Positions 1 through 10,628 of a DNA stretch of 64,000 bases are shown here, one piece after another. Location of the stretch: assembly GCA_900545865.1 (NCBI GenBank), contig URAN01000004.1, forward strand, positions 35,026-99,025, given 5' to 3'. The DNA is from an uncultured Eubacteriales bacterium. Lineage in GTDB: Bacteria; Bacillota; Clostridia; Monoglobales; Monoglobaceae. The notes below the pieces were generated by a model. The model saw only the letters and a list, made by a program, of their open reading frames with translations. It made no database searches and was not told the DNA's origin. How positions within the stretch are numbered: the first letter of the stretch is position 1; every line of letters starts with the position of its first letter. The translations under genes were made by a program, and so were the position numbers.

Positions 1-1223
1 ATCCTCGGATCTGTCATGATCCGTTTTTAACTCAACGTCCAGATTCATACCGATTTTAGAGTATTCGTCCATATTCTGTTTTTGGTATATATCAAGCAGG
101 GTAATCGGATATGATTCAAGGGCAACAATGCCGTCCGCACCGCTGACCCTAACACTGAAATACGGGTATCTGCCCCTTTTTTCCTTGCTCAAATCAAGCC
201 TTAGCGTGTTGTTTTTCAGCGGAACGGATTTCAGTGTCTCTGCCTTTCCGTCATTGAAAGTTCCGTCCGGCGAATATTCAACGACATACTCTTTCACCCT
301 TCCGCCGCTGATATTGACCGTTACATCGACATAAGCGTCATCTGTATTCTGAATATACGTCGGCTCGTTCGGAGCAAAAATCTTTACATACTCTCTGTTC
401 AGTCCGCTCACGCCGTAACCGAGCCTTTTAAGTTCATAATCCGAATAACCGACAGGCTCTTTCTTTATAATCTCTAATCTGTTATTCTTTCTTATGAGCT
501 TTGCCACATTTTCACCGGTAAAAATTACATTCATCTTAACATTTTTAAAGAAATCCTTTTTAAGCCAAAATACCGGTTTGATTCCTTGTTTTATCGATGT
601 TATGCTTTTCGAAAGCTTACCCTCGTTCGCATATGTTCCTCCGGCAATAACACCCGTGTCCGCCGCTTCACCGGCGAGAGGGCTTCTTAAATACCAGTCT
701 TGTTTTAAACTTTCGCATTGCATACCGAATTTGTTATAATACTTTAAAAACTCGGTATAGCCGAGCAGCGAAACGCCGCATCTTTGAGAATATTCCTTCG
801 GACAGTTTCCGTTGAGGCTTCCGCCCTCGGTTTTCCATTCCCTGTCAAAATCAATATACTTTATAATCTCACTCGGGATATAATCTTCATTCAAAAATTC
901 GTTATTCAAATAATAAGCTATGTTATTTTCATCCTCGGTATCGAATTTTTGAGTTCCGTCAGGGTCAAATTCTCTTAAAAGATAAATTTCATCAGCCAAG
1001 ACAAGATACCCGTCATTGTCGGAATCGAGCAAAACAAATCGTTTATCGGGCGCGCTTTGGGTACAAAATATATTCTCTTTCGGAGTATTTCTGAGCGCAT
1101 CGCTCAATTTTCCGACAGGCTGGGTTACGGTCGCATCGGCAAATACACAAGTGCATAAAACAAACATAACCAATGCGGCTGTTGCCGCCGTCTTAATAAT
1201 ACTTCTCGCTCTGAACTTCATTA
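1..1223 (-). CDS. Secreted DUF6273-like protein, cut off by the window edge
   Basis: This reading frame starts at an ATG (1221-1223) preceded by a GGAGG site and runs off the window, so about 407 residues are seen and the C-terminus is missing. It begins with a signal peptide (MKFRARSIIKTAATAALVMF, then a CTCVFAD cleavage region). Residues about 45-225 resemble the DUF6273 family: a YYLNNEFL segment, a DREWKTEGG segment, the hallmark WYLRSP and a closing PVFWLKKDFFKNVK, which matches the usual RPAlWl ending. Beta-rich sequence follows (KEPVGYSDYELKRLGYGVSG, then an Ig-like stretch). The ribosome binding site lies in the 13-base gap after the preceding SLH gene, so the two are probably cotranscribed. 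The domain name is by resemblance; its function is unknown. An SLH or catalytic domain could lie in the missing part. Confidence 0.8.
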
Positions 1224-1236
1224 CTGTGCACCTCCG

Positions 1237-3831
1237 CTATTTATACATAACCATAAACATAGGCGTTCCGAGTCTTACATAAAGCCAAACCTCTTCGCAT
1301 ACTGAGTTATCCTCGTATGATGCCAAAGCATCGGGCGAGACGCTCTGTACTCTGTCGCGCGCTCTCGGCGCGTCCTTGTCAACCTGTAGGATTAAGAGAT
1401 TTGATGTTTTAAAAGATAACATATCCGCTCTTTTGACGCTTGTCGGGTTTTCGCCCTGTTTCACAAAGTTAACCACATTATCCTTTTGCGAATAAATATA
1501 TCCGTTATACAAGCCCAGATTTGCATACCACTTTCCGTTATGCTCCACACCGCTCGCAACCTCAAATTTATTTATATTCCCCAAATCATCAATCTTTTCC
1601 GTATCAAAAACAACGCGCAGGTTATCGATTTCGTTTTGACCGTTGACATTACAGATTATAATATCTCCCGTTTCGACATCTTCCGCAAGGCTCTTTTCGG
1701 ATATTGTGAACGTCTTGTTCTTTTGACTCTTTCCCGTAAGCTCGAGAGAATACGTTTGGTCTCCGTCTGCGTCAAGACACTCTGCTTTTTCCACAACCAA
1801 ATACGCCTCGTTTTTAAGCGACAGATTCGATTTTTCATCGATACTCAAAACGTATTGCGCAACGTTGCTTGACGGATTTTGAGTAAAAGCCTCTACCTCA
1901 TATTGGTCAAAAATTGCAAAACTTATCGGATTCATAACGTTAAACTTTTTCTCCGTTGCATCTATCGCGTTCGTGGGAATACTGAGCATTTTTGTATTTT
2001 CGTCAACGCAAAAGCTTCCGCCGAACGCAGTCTGATTTTCATCCGCAAAGACATAGTTCGAGTTCCCCGGATAGAACATCTTTTTACCCTTATTACAGAT
2101 TCGTACCAGCGGACTTCCCTTTGTATCGGGCGTGTATATCGCCTTGACATCGCCGTATTCATCGCACCTGTACAAAACCGCCGTTGACTTTCCGATAAAG
2201 TTATTGAGCTTTGTTACATCACCGACCTTATCGCCGTTCAAATAAAAATTGTTCGCACTTTCAAGCTCGGATAAAATTCCGTCTTGGTCATAAAGCTTAA
2301 AGATAAGCTTGTTCGCAAAGCTGTCTCTGACATTATTGGCAATCATATACGCAAACTTGTTTTCGCTGTCCGATGATTGTTCCGCATACGCTATCTTTCC
2401 GAAAATATCCTTGTATGCGATGATATTTTTATTTACGTTTAAAACCGCCGTATCAATCTTATTTTGCTTTGCCAAATAAATCTTGACCGCCTCGATAACC
2501 ACATATTCATTATCGCCGTCTTTTCCTCTCTCTTCAATCTTTCCTCTTACCTTGTCGGCCGAAACATACCATTCGGCAACGGTTTTATCCTTTGATTCGG
2601 CAATACAAACTATTGACTTGAGCGGAATTTCCGCCGCGTCAATTTCCGCTCCGTCATCTTTATAAACATAAAAGCTGTCATACTTCTTATAATTTATTTC
2701 GCTTTTGCCGATTGCGTCAACGACAAAGCTTTCGTTTACATTGTTCGCCGTTATAAACGCCGTTTTGTATTCGGTAATCTTCGCCGCGGTATATCGTCCG
2801 CTTCCGTTCGCCGCGATTAACTCTATTCTGCCGTTTTTGATATTGAATATGCTCATCTCATAATCGGGAACACAAACGCCGTTATATATCACCGTTATTT
2901 CTTTATCAATGTCAACCGTATTATTTCTGTTGTTTTTATAATATGTGATTTGCCGTCCCGTAACATCGGACGCCAAATCAACAGAGTCTATTTTCAGTGT
3001 CTTGTTTCCGACCGAATACGCATACACCACCGTATCATCGTCTTTGACATAATATTCCGCATTGAGACCCAATAAGTCGCCAAAGTCCGCTGCGGTGTCA
3101 TAAACCGTGTTATTTATCATAATTTGATTTTCGCCGATATTCGAACCCGATGAATAGAGAGCCGTCTTTGAATTCATTGTGACGATACCCTCTTTTTTCT
3201 CTATACCGAACATAGCTTTAAGCCACGTCATATTCGGCTCGGTCTTATATATTCCCGAATCGTTTCCGAACGAACTCAACTCTAATATTTCGGTGTTCAG
3301 GGCGTTTAAAATAAGTCTTGCGGCATCACCCATAGTTATCCCGTCGGGGTTGCTCGGGCTAAATCCTATTTTGATTCTGTTTGCCGCCGAGACATATCCG
3401 GACGGAAAGCCGCCGTTCGCCTCTGCCACCGGTTTATACCCCAATGCGCAAACAATGATTTTTAAAGCCTCAAAATACGATATTGTATCATTCGGCATAA
3501 ACATTCCGTCATCGTGTCCCGAGATAAAACCGAGTGTCAAAGCCGCGTCCGCCGCCCATTTATATGATGCGCCGTCGGGCACATCATAAAACATAATATC
3601 ATTCTGTGCACTCGGATGATTTCCGCCCGTGTAAAGGTGCATAACCGTCTCCAAAAAGTCCGCTCTTTTCATAGCCGCCGAATCGGTAAAGGTTATGTTC
3701 AGACCGTCGAATACTCCGATTGAATTCAGTATTTCTATCTCTTTACCGGAGCCGCCGCCATCCGCCGCAAAGCCCGTCTGAACCGCAATCAGCATAACCG
3801 CCGCCAAGATAAGACAAATTATTCTTTTCAT
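1237..3831 (-). CDS. SLH-domain surface protein (864 aa, N-terminal SLH)
   Basis: A secreted protein with a clear signal peptide (MKRIICLILAAVMLIAVQTGFA) and an AGAGGT ribosome binding site before the ATG. Residues about 30-205 look like S-layer homology repeats: MKRADFLETVMHLYTG, then DVPDGASYKWAADAALTLGF with ISGHDDGMFMPNDTISYFEA, then a weaker third repeat ending MGDAARLILNAL. SLH domains bind pyruvylated secondary cell wall polymer, so the protein should sit on the wall. The remaining 650 residues are beta-rich with no catalytic motif that I recognise. They resemble the middle of the 885-aa protein at 40057-42714, including an IYNGVCVPDYEMSIF-type segment, so the two are paralogues. It lies 20 bases after the next SLH gene upstream, and probably in one operon. 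Role: surface stalk or scaffold (inference). Confidence 0.85.
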   Translation of the reverse strand: MKRIICLILAAVMLIAVQTGFAADGGGSGKEIEILNSIGVFDGLNITFTDSAAMKRADFLETVMHLYTGGNHPSAQNDIMFYDVPDGASYKWAADAALTLGFISGHDDGMFMPNDTISYFEALKIIVCALGYKPVAEANGGFPSGYVSAANRIKIGFSPSNPDGITMGDAARLILNALNTEILELSSFGNDSGIYKTEPNMTWLKAMFGIEKKEGIVTMNSKTALYSSGSNIGENQIMINNTVYDTAADFGDLLGLNAEYYVKDDDTVVYAYSVGNKTLKIDSVDLASDVTGRQITYYKNNRNNTVDIDKEITVIYNGVCVPDYEMSIFNIKNGRIELIAANGSGRYTAAKITEYKTAFITANNVNESFVVDAIGKSEINYKKYDSFYVYKDDGAEIDAAEIPLKSIVCIAESKDKTVAEWYVSADKVRGKIEERGKDGDNEYVVIEAVKIYLAKQNKIDTAVLNVNKNIIAYKDIFGKIAYAEQSSDSENKFAYMIANNVRDSFANKLIFKLYDQDGILSELESANNFYLNGDKVGDVTKLNNFIGKSTAVLYRCDEYGDVKAIYTPDTKGSPLVRICNKGKKMFYPGNSNYVFADENQTAFGGSFCVDENTKMLSIPTNAIDATEKKFNVMNPISFAIFDQYEVEAFTQNPSSNVAQYVLSIDEKSNLSLKNEAYLVVEKAECLDADGDQTYSLELTGKSQKNKTFTISEKSLAEDVETGDIIICNVNGQNEIDNLRVVFDTEKIDDLGNINKFEVASGVEHNGKWYANLGLYNGYIYSQKDNVVNFVKQGENPTSVKRADMLSFKTSNLLILQVDKDAPRARDRVQSVSPDALASYEDNSVCEEVWLYVRLGTPMFMVMYK

Positions 3832-3850
3832 ATTACAGTGACCTCTCTTT

Positions 3851-6838
3851 TTATTTAATCAATCCGCAAATAATCTTTGCCGCCTCTGCTCTTGTGGCAA
3901 AGGCTTTCGGTCTGAACGTTCCGTCCTCAAAACCGTTAATGATTTTTTCGTTCGCCAACGCCGCAACAGCCCTCTTTGCATAATCCGATATAAGGCTTTC
4001 ATCCTTAAAAGAGGCGCTGTCCTCGGATGTCAAATTGTACGCCCTTGAAATTATAACCGCCATATCTTCTCTTGTGATAAGCTCACCCGTGCCGAACCTG
4101 TTCTTTTCAACACCCTCTGCAATACCGTGCTTTTTCGCCGATGCAACATATTTATAACACCAATCGTCTTTGTCAACATCGTCAAATTCGCACTCTGCGT
4201 CCTCGTCAACTATACCGAGGGCTATACCTGTCATCTTGATAAATTCTTCTCTTGTAATATTGTTCTCGGGTTCAAAAAGATTGTTTTCGTTTCCGCTTAT
4301 TATCTTATTTTTCTTTAAAGTCAAAATGCTCTCATATGCCCAATGCGATTTTGAAACATCACCGAACATCGAAACGGGATTTACGGGATTCGATATTTCC
4401 GTCTTGTCAACCTCAATTTTCTTAATCGGACTTGACCCCGAGCCTGAACCCGAGCCTGAACCTGAACCCGAGCCTGAACCCGAACCCGAACCGCTGCTTT
4501 TTGCGGATTCGTATACCGCTTTTGCAACTCCGCCTTTCAGCTCTTCCATCGTCTTGAACCCCGTGTTTGTTTTAAAAAGATACCTTGACGCCGCCGTTGT
4601 GTCCGATGCTTTATAGTCATTCAAGCTGAACGGAAGGTATGTTTCGTATTTTATCAGATAATTATTGAGCATACCGTAACTTTCCGCGCCGTTTATTTTT
4701 GTCAGAATCACACATTCCTCAAACACGCCGCTTAGCTCGGTCAGATTGTTTATCTTCTTGCCGTTAAACAATGAAAAGACCTCTGTTTTATCCCCGTTAT
4801 CCAGCGCCGCAAAGTCACCGTACAGCACGTTTTCGTCAAGCTTTATCTTATCGCGGTAATAATCAGCACATTCCATTGCATCTTTGCCCGTCTTTGAATG
4901 CGAAAGATTATAACACGCACTGTATACCGCGACATCTTTGTAAAATTCATTTATCGTATCGGTCGAATACTCCTTTCCGAGCAGGCTCGCCCCGATAAAT
5001 TCAAATCCTCCGACATCCATCGCCGACACATATTTATCGCTTATTTCAAGCTCTCTCAATTTTTGAGAGAAAATTTCCGCATATTCGCCGCTCGTTTTTG
5101 CATTCTTTAACGTTTCTAAAATGCTTGCCTTGTTTTGTATCGAGCTATAGTAAAACTCAACCGTGACAGGCTCTGATAATTTATCGGAACAAATTTCTAT
5201 TGTATAATCGCCCGATGTCTCAGAATCGGGCATTTTGAAATACACCAAAAGCTTTCCGACATCAACAAATTCACATGTTCTGTATACAGGCTCTTGTTCG
5301 CCCGTCTTTTTAAGTTCAATATATACCGATTCCGCGGCGACGCTTGGATTAACACCGCTCAGTACATACACTCGGTTATCCGAATCGTATTCCGCCGAAT
5401 AGTCTTTATCCTGTATCTCTGCCGCAGGCTTTCGCTCATAATTCTTTGTCAGAACAACGCATATCTTATTTGTGTTCTTATCCGCAACAAACGCCTTTGC
5501 ATAAGCATTATCCGCCGTCTTTTCGGTCGATAGCGTCAGCGTTCCGTTTTGGCTTATCTCTTTTGCCTGTGAATCGACCGTGTTATATCCGTCAAACACC
5601 TCTAAAACCGCAATTACATTTTCGCCGTTCATATTGCCGAAATTAAATGTAATCTCCGCCGTTCCGTCATCGTTTAGGGTAAGTCCGTCAAACGAAACGC
5701 TGAATCCGTCCGCCGATATTTCATCCGACCGTACCGAGTTAGCCTTATACCCTCTTGAATTATTCACGTCATACGGAATAACGGTGCAAAATATATTGCA
5801 TCCTATATCGCTCGTTGAAACGGTATAATTTTTTGAGGTTATGTTTGTTTTCGTTGCCTGTCCGTCCGAACCCGTTCTGTACCATTCATAAACGTTTTCG
5901 CCCTCGGCAACGCCGCCCGTATTCGAATAATCATAAACTGGCGTAAGGGTCGAACCGACCGTATTATTTCCGCTTATCTTCAAGTTTTCGATTATCGGAT
6001 AATCCGTGCCGAAGCCCAAACTTTCAAGTTCTTCTTTCGTATAAATTTCCAACAGCTCGGGAACGCAATATGTATTGCTTATATATTTAATGACATTCTC
6101 ACCGGCGGACACCAATTTATACTTTCCAAAAATTTCGGAACTCACATAAAAGCACGGCCGTGTCGAATAATACGCCGAATATGTATCAACATAATCCAAT
6201 TTTCCGGCTGTGGTTATCATCTGCAGCATCTTTTTTGAATTGGTTGTAACCGGTGAGCGCAGGGTCAGACCCGTTGCGTCCTTATACCCTATCTTGTCGG
6301 CGTTATCATAATATTCGCTTTGGCTGAGTATTGCGGTCTTTGAATATGTCACCGTATCGTTTTGCATATTCGAGTGTTCCGCGTCAAGCTCCGAATATCC
6401 CGCCTCTGTTTCCCAGCCTGTTTCAATCAGATATTCCTGCATGGATAAAGGCAGGACGTTTTGTGTTATATAATCGTCTTGATTTATTTTATAAAACAGG
6501 CTCTTTGGGTTATTGACATCGATAATTTGAAACTGTGCCGACGAATCGGCATAAAAAGCCATCGGCCCGGTGCTCGGCGCAAGAACAAACGCCTTGCCGT
6601 CCTGTCCGTCAAGCAAGGTCAGCTCTTTTGTGCCGTTCTCTCCGTCCGTCAGAATAAACTTATTCTCGTTCGGGGATTTCTCGACCGCATTCGGTGCAGC
6701 CTGACCCCATTTCAAGGGCTGTGAAATACTCTTGCCGCCGTTTGACGTCACGCCGACCGCAGTCTCTTCGGCGAAACAAACCGCCACGCCCGAAATTATC
6801 ATTATTAAACTTAAAAATGCACTGATGTATTTCTTCAT
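3851..6838 (-). CDS. SLH-anchored protein with DUF6273-like domain and (Gly-Ser)n linker
   Basis: The ATG at 6838 is preferred (995 aa): a GGAGG lies 12 bases upstream and a signal peptide follows (MKKYISAFLSLIMIISGVAV). The longer frame would need a TTG at 6865, upstream of that site. Domain order: signal peptide; a DUF6273-like domain at about 45-250 with ETGWETEAG, TVTYSKTAILSQSEYYDNAD, TLRSP and RPCFYVSSEIF; an Ig-like stretch at about 285-380; beta-sandwich sequence to about 560; an alpha-helical stretch to about 790; a repeated Gly-Ser linker; then three canonical SLH repeats at about 825-995 (HWAYESILTLKKNKIISG, DWCYKYVASAKKHGIAEG, YAKRAVAALANEKIINGF). No catalytic motif is seen. The same DUF6273-like domain occurs twice in each of the two esterases upstream in this cluster, so this protein may display or hold them at the wall (inference). 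Confidence 0.85.
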   Translation of the reverse strand: MKKYISAFLSLIMIISGVAVCFAEETAVGVTSNGGKSISQPLKWGQAAPNAVEKSPNENKFILTDGENGTKELTLLDGQDGKAFVLAPSTGPMAFYADSSAQFQIIDVNNPKSLFYKINQDDYITQNVLPLSMQEYLIETGWETEAGYSELDAEHSNMQNDTVTYSKTAILSQSEYYDNADKIGYKDATGLTLRSPVTTNSKKMLQMITTAGKLDYVDTYSAYYSTRPCFYVSSEIFGKYKLVSAGENVIKYISNTYCVPELLEIYTKEELESLGFGTDYPIIENLKISGNNTVGSTLTPVYDYSNTGGVAEGENVYEWYRTGSDGQATKTNITSKNYTVSTSDIGCNIFCTVIPYDVNNSRGYKANSVRSDEISADGFSVSFDGLTLNDDGTAEITFNFGNMNGENVIAVLEVFDGYNTVDSQAKEISQNGTLTLSTEKTADNAYAKAFVADKNTNKICVVLTKNYERKPAAEIQDKDYSAEYDSDNRVYVLSGVNPSVAAESVYIELKKTGEQEPVYRTCEFVDVGKLLVYFKMPDSETSGDYTIEICSDKLSEPVTVEFYYSSIQNKASILETLKNAKTSGEYAEIFSQKLRELEISDKYVSAMDVGGFEFIGASLLGKEYSTDTINEFYKDVAVYSACYNLSHSKTGKDAMECADYYRDKIKLDENVLYGDFAALDNGDKTEVFSLFNGKKINNLTELSGVFEECVILTKINGAESYGMLNNYLIKYETYLPFSLNDYKASDTTAASRYLFKTNTGFKTMEELKGGVAKAVYESAKSSGSGSGSGSGSGSGSGSGSGSSPIKKIEVDKTEISNPVNPVSMFGDVSKSHWAYESILTLKKNKIISGNENNLFEPENNITREEFIKMTGIALGIVDEDAECEFDDVDKDDWCYKYVASAKKHGIAEGVEKNRFGTGELITREDMAVIISRAYNLTSEDSASFKDESLISDYAKRAVAALANEKIINGFEDGTFRPKAFATRAEAAKIICGLIK
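4431..4493 (-). repeat. Hexanucleotide repeat encoding the (Gly-Ser)n linker
   Basis: About ten tandem copies of a degenerate hexamer (CCTGAA / CCCGAG / CCCGAA on the plus strand) encode an alternating Gly-Ser run inside the SLH protein. A gain or loss of one unit stays in frame and would change linker length by two residues. Confidence 0.85.
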
Positions 6839-6931
6839 TGAATATCTTAACCTCCGAATCTTCAAAAGATAAATTCATTTAATAATGCATTTTTTCGGGG
6901 GCTAAAAATTAACCCCCGAAAAAACAATTAC

Positions 6932-9900
6932 TTAAATTAAATTATTTTCCGTCATAAATCCGATAAGCTTTGACTTAATCTGTTCATGACCCGAAACCGT
7001 CGGGTGTATGTTGTCGATGTCATTAATATCAATATCCCATTCGGTTGTATCAACATACAAAACATTTTCGCCGTACTCACCTTTGCCGATTGCCTCGCCT
7101 ATCGAGTCAAAGGTTTGAGCGCGCCAATATGCGTTTGTTTTGTTTGTTTCGTCATACGCCCAATATTTGCTCTTGCGCACCGGCTTGATTACCACTATTT
7201 TTGCCTTTGTATAAGTCGAGGACAAAAAGTTTATAAATTCCTTGTACTTTGCCTTAAACCTATCGATATTGTCAACTGAGCCGTCCGAACTTTTATAAAC
7301 ATCGTTTGTTCCGATATTCACAAAAATAAAATCGAACTTATCATCATTTGCAAAATCGTATGCGTCCGTTCCCTTGTCGAGGGTCTGCATCTGTTTGAAC
7401 TTTGTCTGCATACCGAGAACTCCGTCTCTCACCGCCCCGGCGTAATTTCCGTCAAGGAATGCGATACCCGATTTTGAAATCCTCGTGTTATCCATTCCGA
7501 GGGCAAGCGGCAAAGTATATGTATAACTGTACGAAGCGGACGAAATCGAATCGCCGATAAACAGCATATTTCCTCTGCTTTGCTTAGGGTTCAGCACCTC
7601 CGCACCCTCATTCACCGTGATACCTTTAAAGTTCATCGGCAATGTTTCGGCATTGTCAAAAACTCTTACGTTGCTTACTCCGCTTGCGAGATATTTCGAA
7701 ATATCGATTGTCTCCGTTTTTGACGCGCTCGACTGTGCATCCGCCCACACCTCTTTGTCATTTATGTATATCTTTATTGCCTTTGGGGTTGCATCACCAA
7801 AGTTAAGTACAAGGTTTGTTGCTTTAACTGAAAAATCAACATAAGGATATGCCCAGTTACCAATCATATATCCGTTTGCCGCATCCTCTTTCCACCTTCC
7901 GTTATACTCAAATATGCTGTTGTTATACGGAATCTCCGTTAAGCTTGTGACCGTCGCAATCGGAACGGTATTCTTTTCCTCACCGAAAATCTTTGCGGAA
8001 ATCGGCGAAATATTGGTTTCGTCCTTCCATAAATAGAATGCAACCTTGTCGGTTGACCCTATTCCGTCCGAAAGTGTTATTGTCTTTTCGATATTTTTTT
8101 CGCCGTGCGCAATGCTTACATCATCACTTTTGATAAACTTTAGTCTATTATCCGAATCATAGACCGCACAGATAATTTTTGCGTCTATATTCTCTTTGGG
8201 GTTCGATGTTGCGACATCAATCAGCACATCATTCCCCGATACGGAAATGTTTGTGAGCGCCGCATAAATTTTGTTGTCAAAATATCCAAGTTTTATCAGC
8301 TCGTCATCGGAATATCCCAACGCTTTTGCCTCACCAATCGATAACAATCCCGGGAAGCCAACAGCGGCAAGAGCATCAACCCCCGAATTGATTGCGTCAA
8401 GCTTTATATGCTTATATAAGTCCTTATTGATACTCGTTTCAACTCTGAACTGATAAAAAGTTGATGTCGGGTCAAGATATTGCATACCTCCACCCGGAAG
8501 CAAGAACTTAAAATCTCCTGCCGAGCTTTCCGAGCTTGCCGGAGTTCTTGTTCTGATTGAATTTCCGTCGCGATACCCTATCTTGTCAACATACTTATAT
8601 ACTTCCGTCATACTCGGCAAGGCAACCTTTGAAATATCAACCGTATCATTTACCATTTTATCACGGCACCCCGTTTCGGTCTCCCACGCGGTTGTGTTTA
8701 TATAATTCTCATAGCCGCTCGGAACAATATTGTTATTGATAAACGATTTTTGGTTTATATAATACGCAACCGAGTTTTTATCGTTTGAATCGTAAATCTG
8801 ATATTTTTGATTTGGGTTATCGGGATTTTTATAAGTCGGGGTATTATCCAGTGCATCGCTCAAAAGCAAGATATTGTTTTCATCCGCGTCAAGCATAGTA
8901 TAACCTATTCCGTTATATCCGTCAATATCCAAATATAATCTGTCGGTCTTATCGGCATACGCCTTCATAACATAATTATTTTCGCCCTCGGTTATTTCGG
9001 GTATCTTGCCCCATACACCGGGGCTTGCGGCTAAATTCTCGCCCACTGTCAGCTGATTTGAAATGTACTTTGTGCCGTCCTCCATTTTTGCGGCGGCAAT
9101 CACATACTTATTCGCGTGCGAATTCAAAAGCGTGAACTTTGCGCCGTTTTCGGCCGTTCCTGCCATTTCCCACGTACCTTGTTCACCACTGTCGGAAACA
9201 AAATAAGCAATCTTTTGAGCTGCACCCGTTATATCCTCCGTATCATCTTTATTCGCCGCGGTCAAGGTATATCCCGACTTGATTCTCTCTCCGCCGTTGG
9301 ACGTAATATTAAGTTTCACGGTCTCTGTGCCGTTAATTTCGCCGAATTGCAAAGCGTTCGCTCTATTTTGAAATTCTTGCCATTCGGCGTCTGTATAAAG
9401 TCCGTTTTCGTTTCCGAGACTGAGAATCGTTTTAACTACTTCTATGCCTGCTGATTCAACCTTGATGTTTTTGAATATATCTGTATTTATATAGAAACAC
9501 GGACGTGTTGAATAATATGTACTCGAATGTGTATTTACAACAGCAATTCCCCCTCCGATGGGATTTACCGCCTGTATTCTGCCGTCTTTTGTATACGGTG
9601 ACCGCAGAATAAGACCGGTTGCATCCTTATATCCTATTTTATCAGCATTATCATAAAATTCGCTTTGACTGGGTACAGCAATTTTTGAAAACACCACCGT
9701 ATCATTTATCATATTTGAGTGATCCTCATCCAATGTCTGACATCCGGCTTCTGTTTCCCAACCCGTTTCAATAAGATAACTCTGCATTGATTTGGGAAGT
9801 ATATTTTGAGTTATATAGTCAGATTGATTTATTTTATAAAATATACTCTTTGGATCTTTGGTATTGATAATCTGGAACTGTGCCGTTGAATCTTCATAAA

Positions 9901-10477
9901 ATGGAAATGTGCTTGTTTTAGGTGACAACACAAAAGCTTTGTCCTCTCTCGTTTCAAGCAATGTTAACTCTTTTGTTGTGTTCATTCCGTCTGTCAATAT
10001 AAATTTATTGCTATCAGGTGCATTTTCCACTATATTTGGTGCTTTTCCGTCATAACCCAAACGTTGTTTGAGATTTTCGCCGACCGTCACGGTGTTTGAA
10101 ATATATTTAATGTTGGAATTATCCGTCAAAACCGCACAGATTTGCTTGTTCGCCATATCGTTTGTGATTGTGTATGTGTCACCCGTGGTCTCTGTTGCCG
10201 TCCAATTTGCATTATCGGATGAAACATAGAATGTGATTGCGGATTTTGCCGCACACACACCGCTGTTATTCAAATCCGAAACTGACAAAGTATAACCCGA
10301 TTTGATTCTGTCGCCGCCGTTTGACACGATTTGAATTTGACCCTCGATTGCATCGGCGTCCGCCGAATTGAGCGTTAACGAAACACCGTTCCTCTCTGCG
10401 GCGGCAAGCGATGCAACACCCGTTCCGACCAGCATTGCCGCGCTTAAAACCGCGGCGATTACTTTTTTGATTTCCAT
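6932..10477 (-). CDS. Secreted multidomain SGNH esterase, CE2-like (1181 aa)
   Basis: Starts at an ATG with AAGGAGG eight bases upstream; signal peptide residues 1-27 (MEIKKVIAAVLSAAMLVGTG). Domain order: Ig-like module with SNGGDRIKSGYTL (about 28-137); DUF6273-like domain (about 140-370, ETGWETEAG, ILRSP, RPCFYINTDIF); second Ig-like module (about 380-480); second DUF6273-like domain (about 485-720); linker beta domain; jelly-roll-like region (about 840-960) starting with a YNGRW motif; and an SGNH hydrolase from about 970. The catalytic blocks are FIGDS (Ser about 977), NIGTND (Asn about 1058) and DNIHP (Asp about 1155, His about 1158). The jelly roll plus SGNH order matches carbohydrate esterase family 2, so deacetylation of a polysaccharide is likely; the substrate cannot be read from sequence. 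It has no SLH domain of its own. It is a paralogue of the next gene upstream. Confidence 0.85.
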   Translation of the reverse strand: MEIKKVIAAVLSAAMLVGTGVASLAAAERNGVSLTLNSADADAIEGQIQIVSNGGDRIKSGYTLSVSDLNNSGVCAAKSAITFYVSSDNANWTATETTGDTYTITNDMANKQICAVLTDNSNIKYISNTVTVGENLKQRLGYDGKAPNIVENAPDSNKFILTDGMNTTKELTLLETREDKAFVLSPKTSTFPFYEDSTAQFQIINTKDPKSIFYKINQSDYITQNILPKSMQSYLIETGWETEAGCQTLDEDHSNMINDTVVFSKIAVPSQSEFYDNADKIGYKDATGLILRSPYTKDGRIQAVNPIGGGIAVVNTHSSTYYSTRPCFYINTDIFKNIKVESAGIEVVKTILSLGNENGLYTDAEWQEFQNRANALQFGEINGTETVKLNITSNGGERIKSGYTLTAANKDDTEDITGAAQKIAYFVSDSGEQGTWEMAGTAENGAKFTLLNSHANKYVIAAAKMEDGTKYISNQLTVGENLAASPGVWGKIPEITEGENNYVMKAYADKTDRLYLDIDGYNGIGYTMLDADENNILLLSDALDNTPTYKNPDNPNQKYQIYDSNDKNSVAYYINQKSFINNNIVPSGYENYINTTAWETETGCRDKMVNDTVDISKVALPSMTEVYKYVDKIGYRDGNSIRTRTPASSESSAGDFKFLLPGGGMQYLDPTSTFYQFRVETSINKDLYKHIKLDAINSGVDALAAVGFPGLLSIGEAKALGYSDDELIKLGYFDNKIYAALTNISVSGNDVLIDVATSNPKENIDAKIICAVYDSDNRLKFIKSDDVSIAHGEKNIEKTITLSDGIGSTDKVAFYLWKDETNISPISAKIFGEEKNTVPIATVTSLTEIPYNNSIFEYNGRWKEDAANGYMIGNWAYPYVDFSVKATNLVLNFGDATPKAIKIYINDKEVWADAQSSASKTETIDISKYLASGVSNVRVFDNAETLPMNFKGITVNEGAEVLNPKQSRGNMLFIGDSISSASYSYTYTLPLALGMDNTRISKSGIAFLDGNYAGAVRDGVLGMQTKFKQMQTLDKGTDAYDFANDDKFDFIFVNIGTNDVYKSSDGSVDNIDRFKAKYKEFINFLSSTYTKAKIVVIKPVRKSKYWAYDETNKTNAYWRAQTFDSIGEAIGKGEYGENVLYVDTTEWDIDINDIDNIHPTVSGHEQIKSKLIGFMTENNLI

Positions 10478-10495
10478 TACTTTTTCCTCCTTACC
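10350..10495 (-). repeat. Near-identical 5' end shared with the copy at 14059-14204
   Basis: The ribosome binding site, signal peptide and first residues of the two esterase genes are almost identical in DNA (partner at about 14059-14204). A second near-identical block inside the genes lies at about 9094-9300 and 12813-13024. The rest of the two genes is much more diverged, which suggests duplication followed by patchy gene conversion or domain exchange. Confidence 0.75.
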
Positions 10496-10546
10496 TTTTG
10501 GTATTTGATATTTTTGCCACCCTTTTTTAATTTCCGCCGCCGCACG

Positions 10547-10567
10547 TCTGCCGCAATATGCGGCAGA
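10547..10567. other. Perfect hairpin between the two esterase genes
   Basis: A nine-base-pair perfect stem (TCTGCCGCA / TGCGGCAGA, three-base loop) lies in the 151-base gap between the paralogues. No T-run follows the stem immediately on the minus strand, so it is not a convincing terminator; mRNA processing or stability is possible. Confidence 0.5.
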
Positions 10568-10628
10568 TGCAGCGTAACTCCGTCTTGGTCTCTGTTTTTT
10601 TAATCTCTCCTCTCTGTCCGATAAAAAA

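Noticed and set aside
4170..4616. Plus-strand ORF with a long Glu-Pro repeat
   Set aside because: It is the antisense reading of the Gly-Ser linker hexamers in the SLH gene; no ribosome binding site and no conserved sequence elsewhere.
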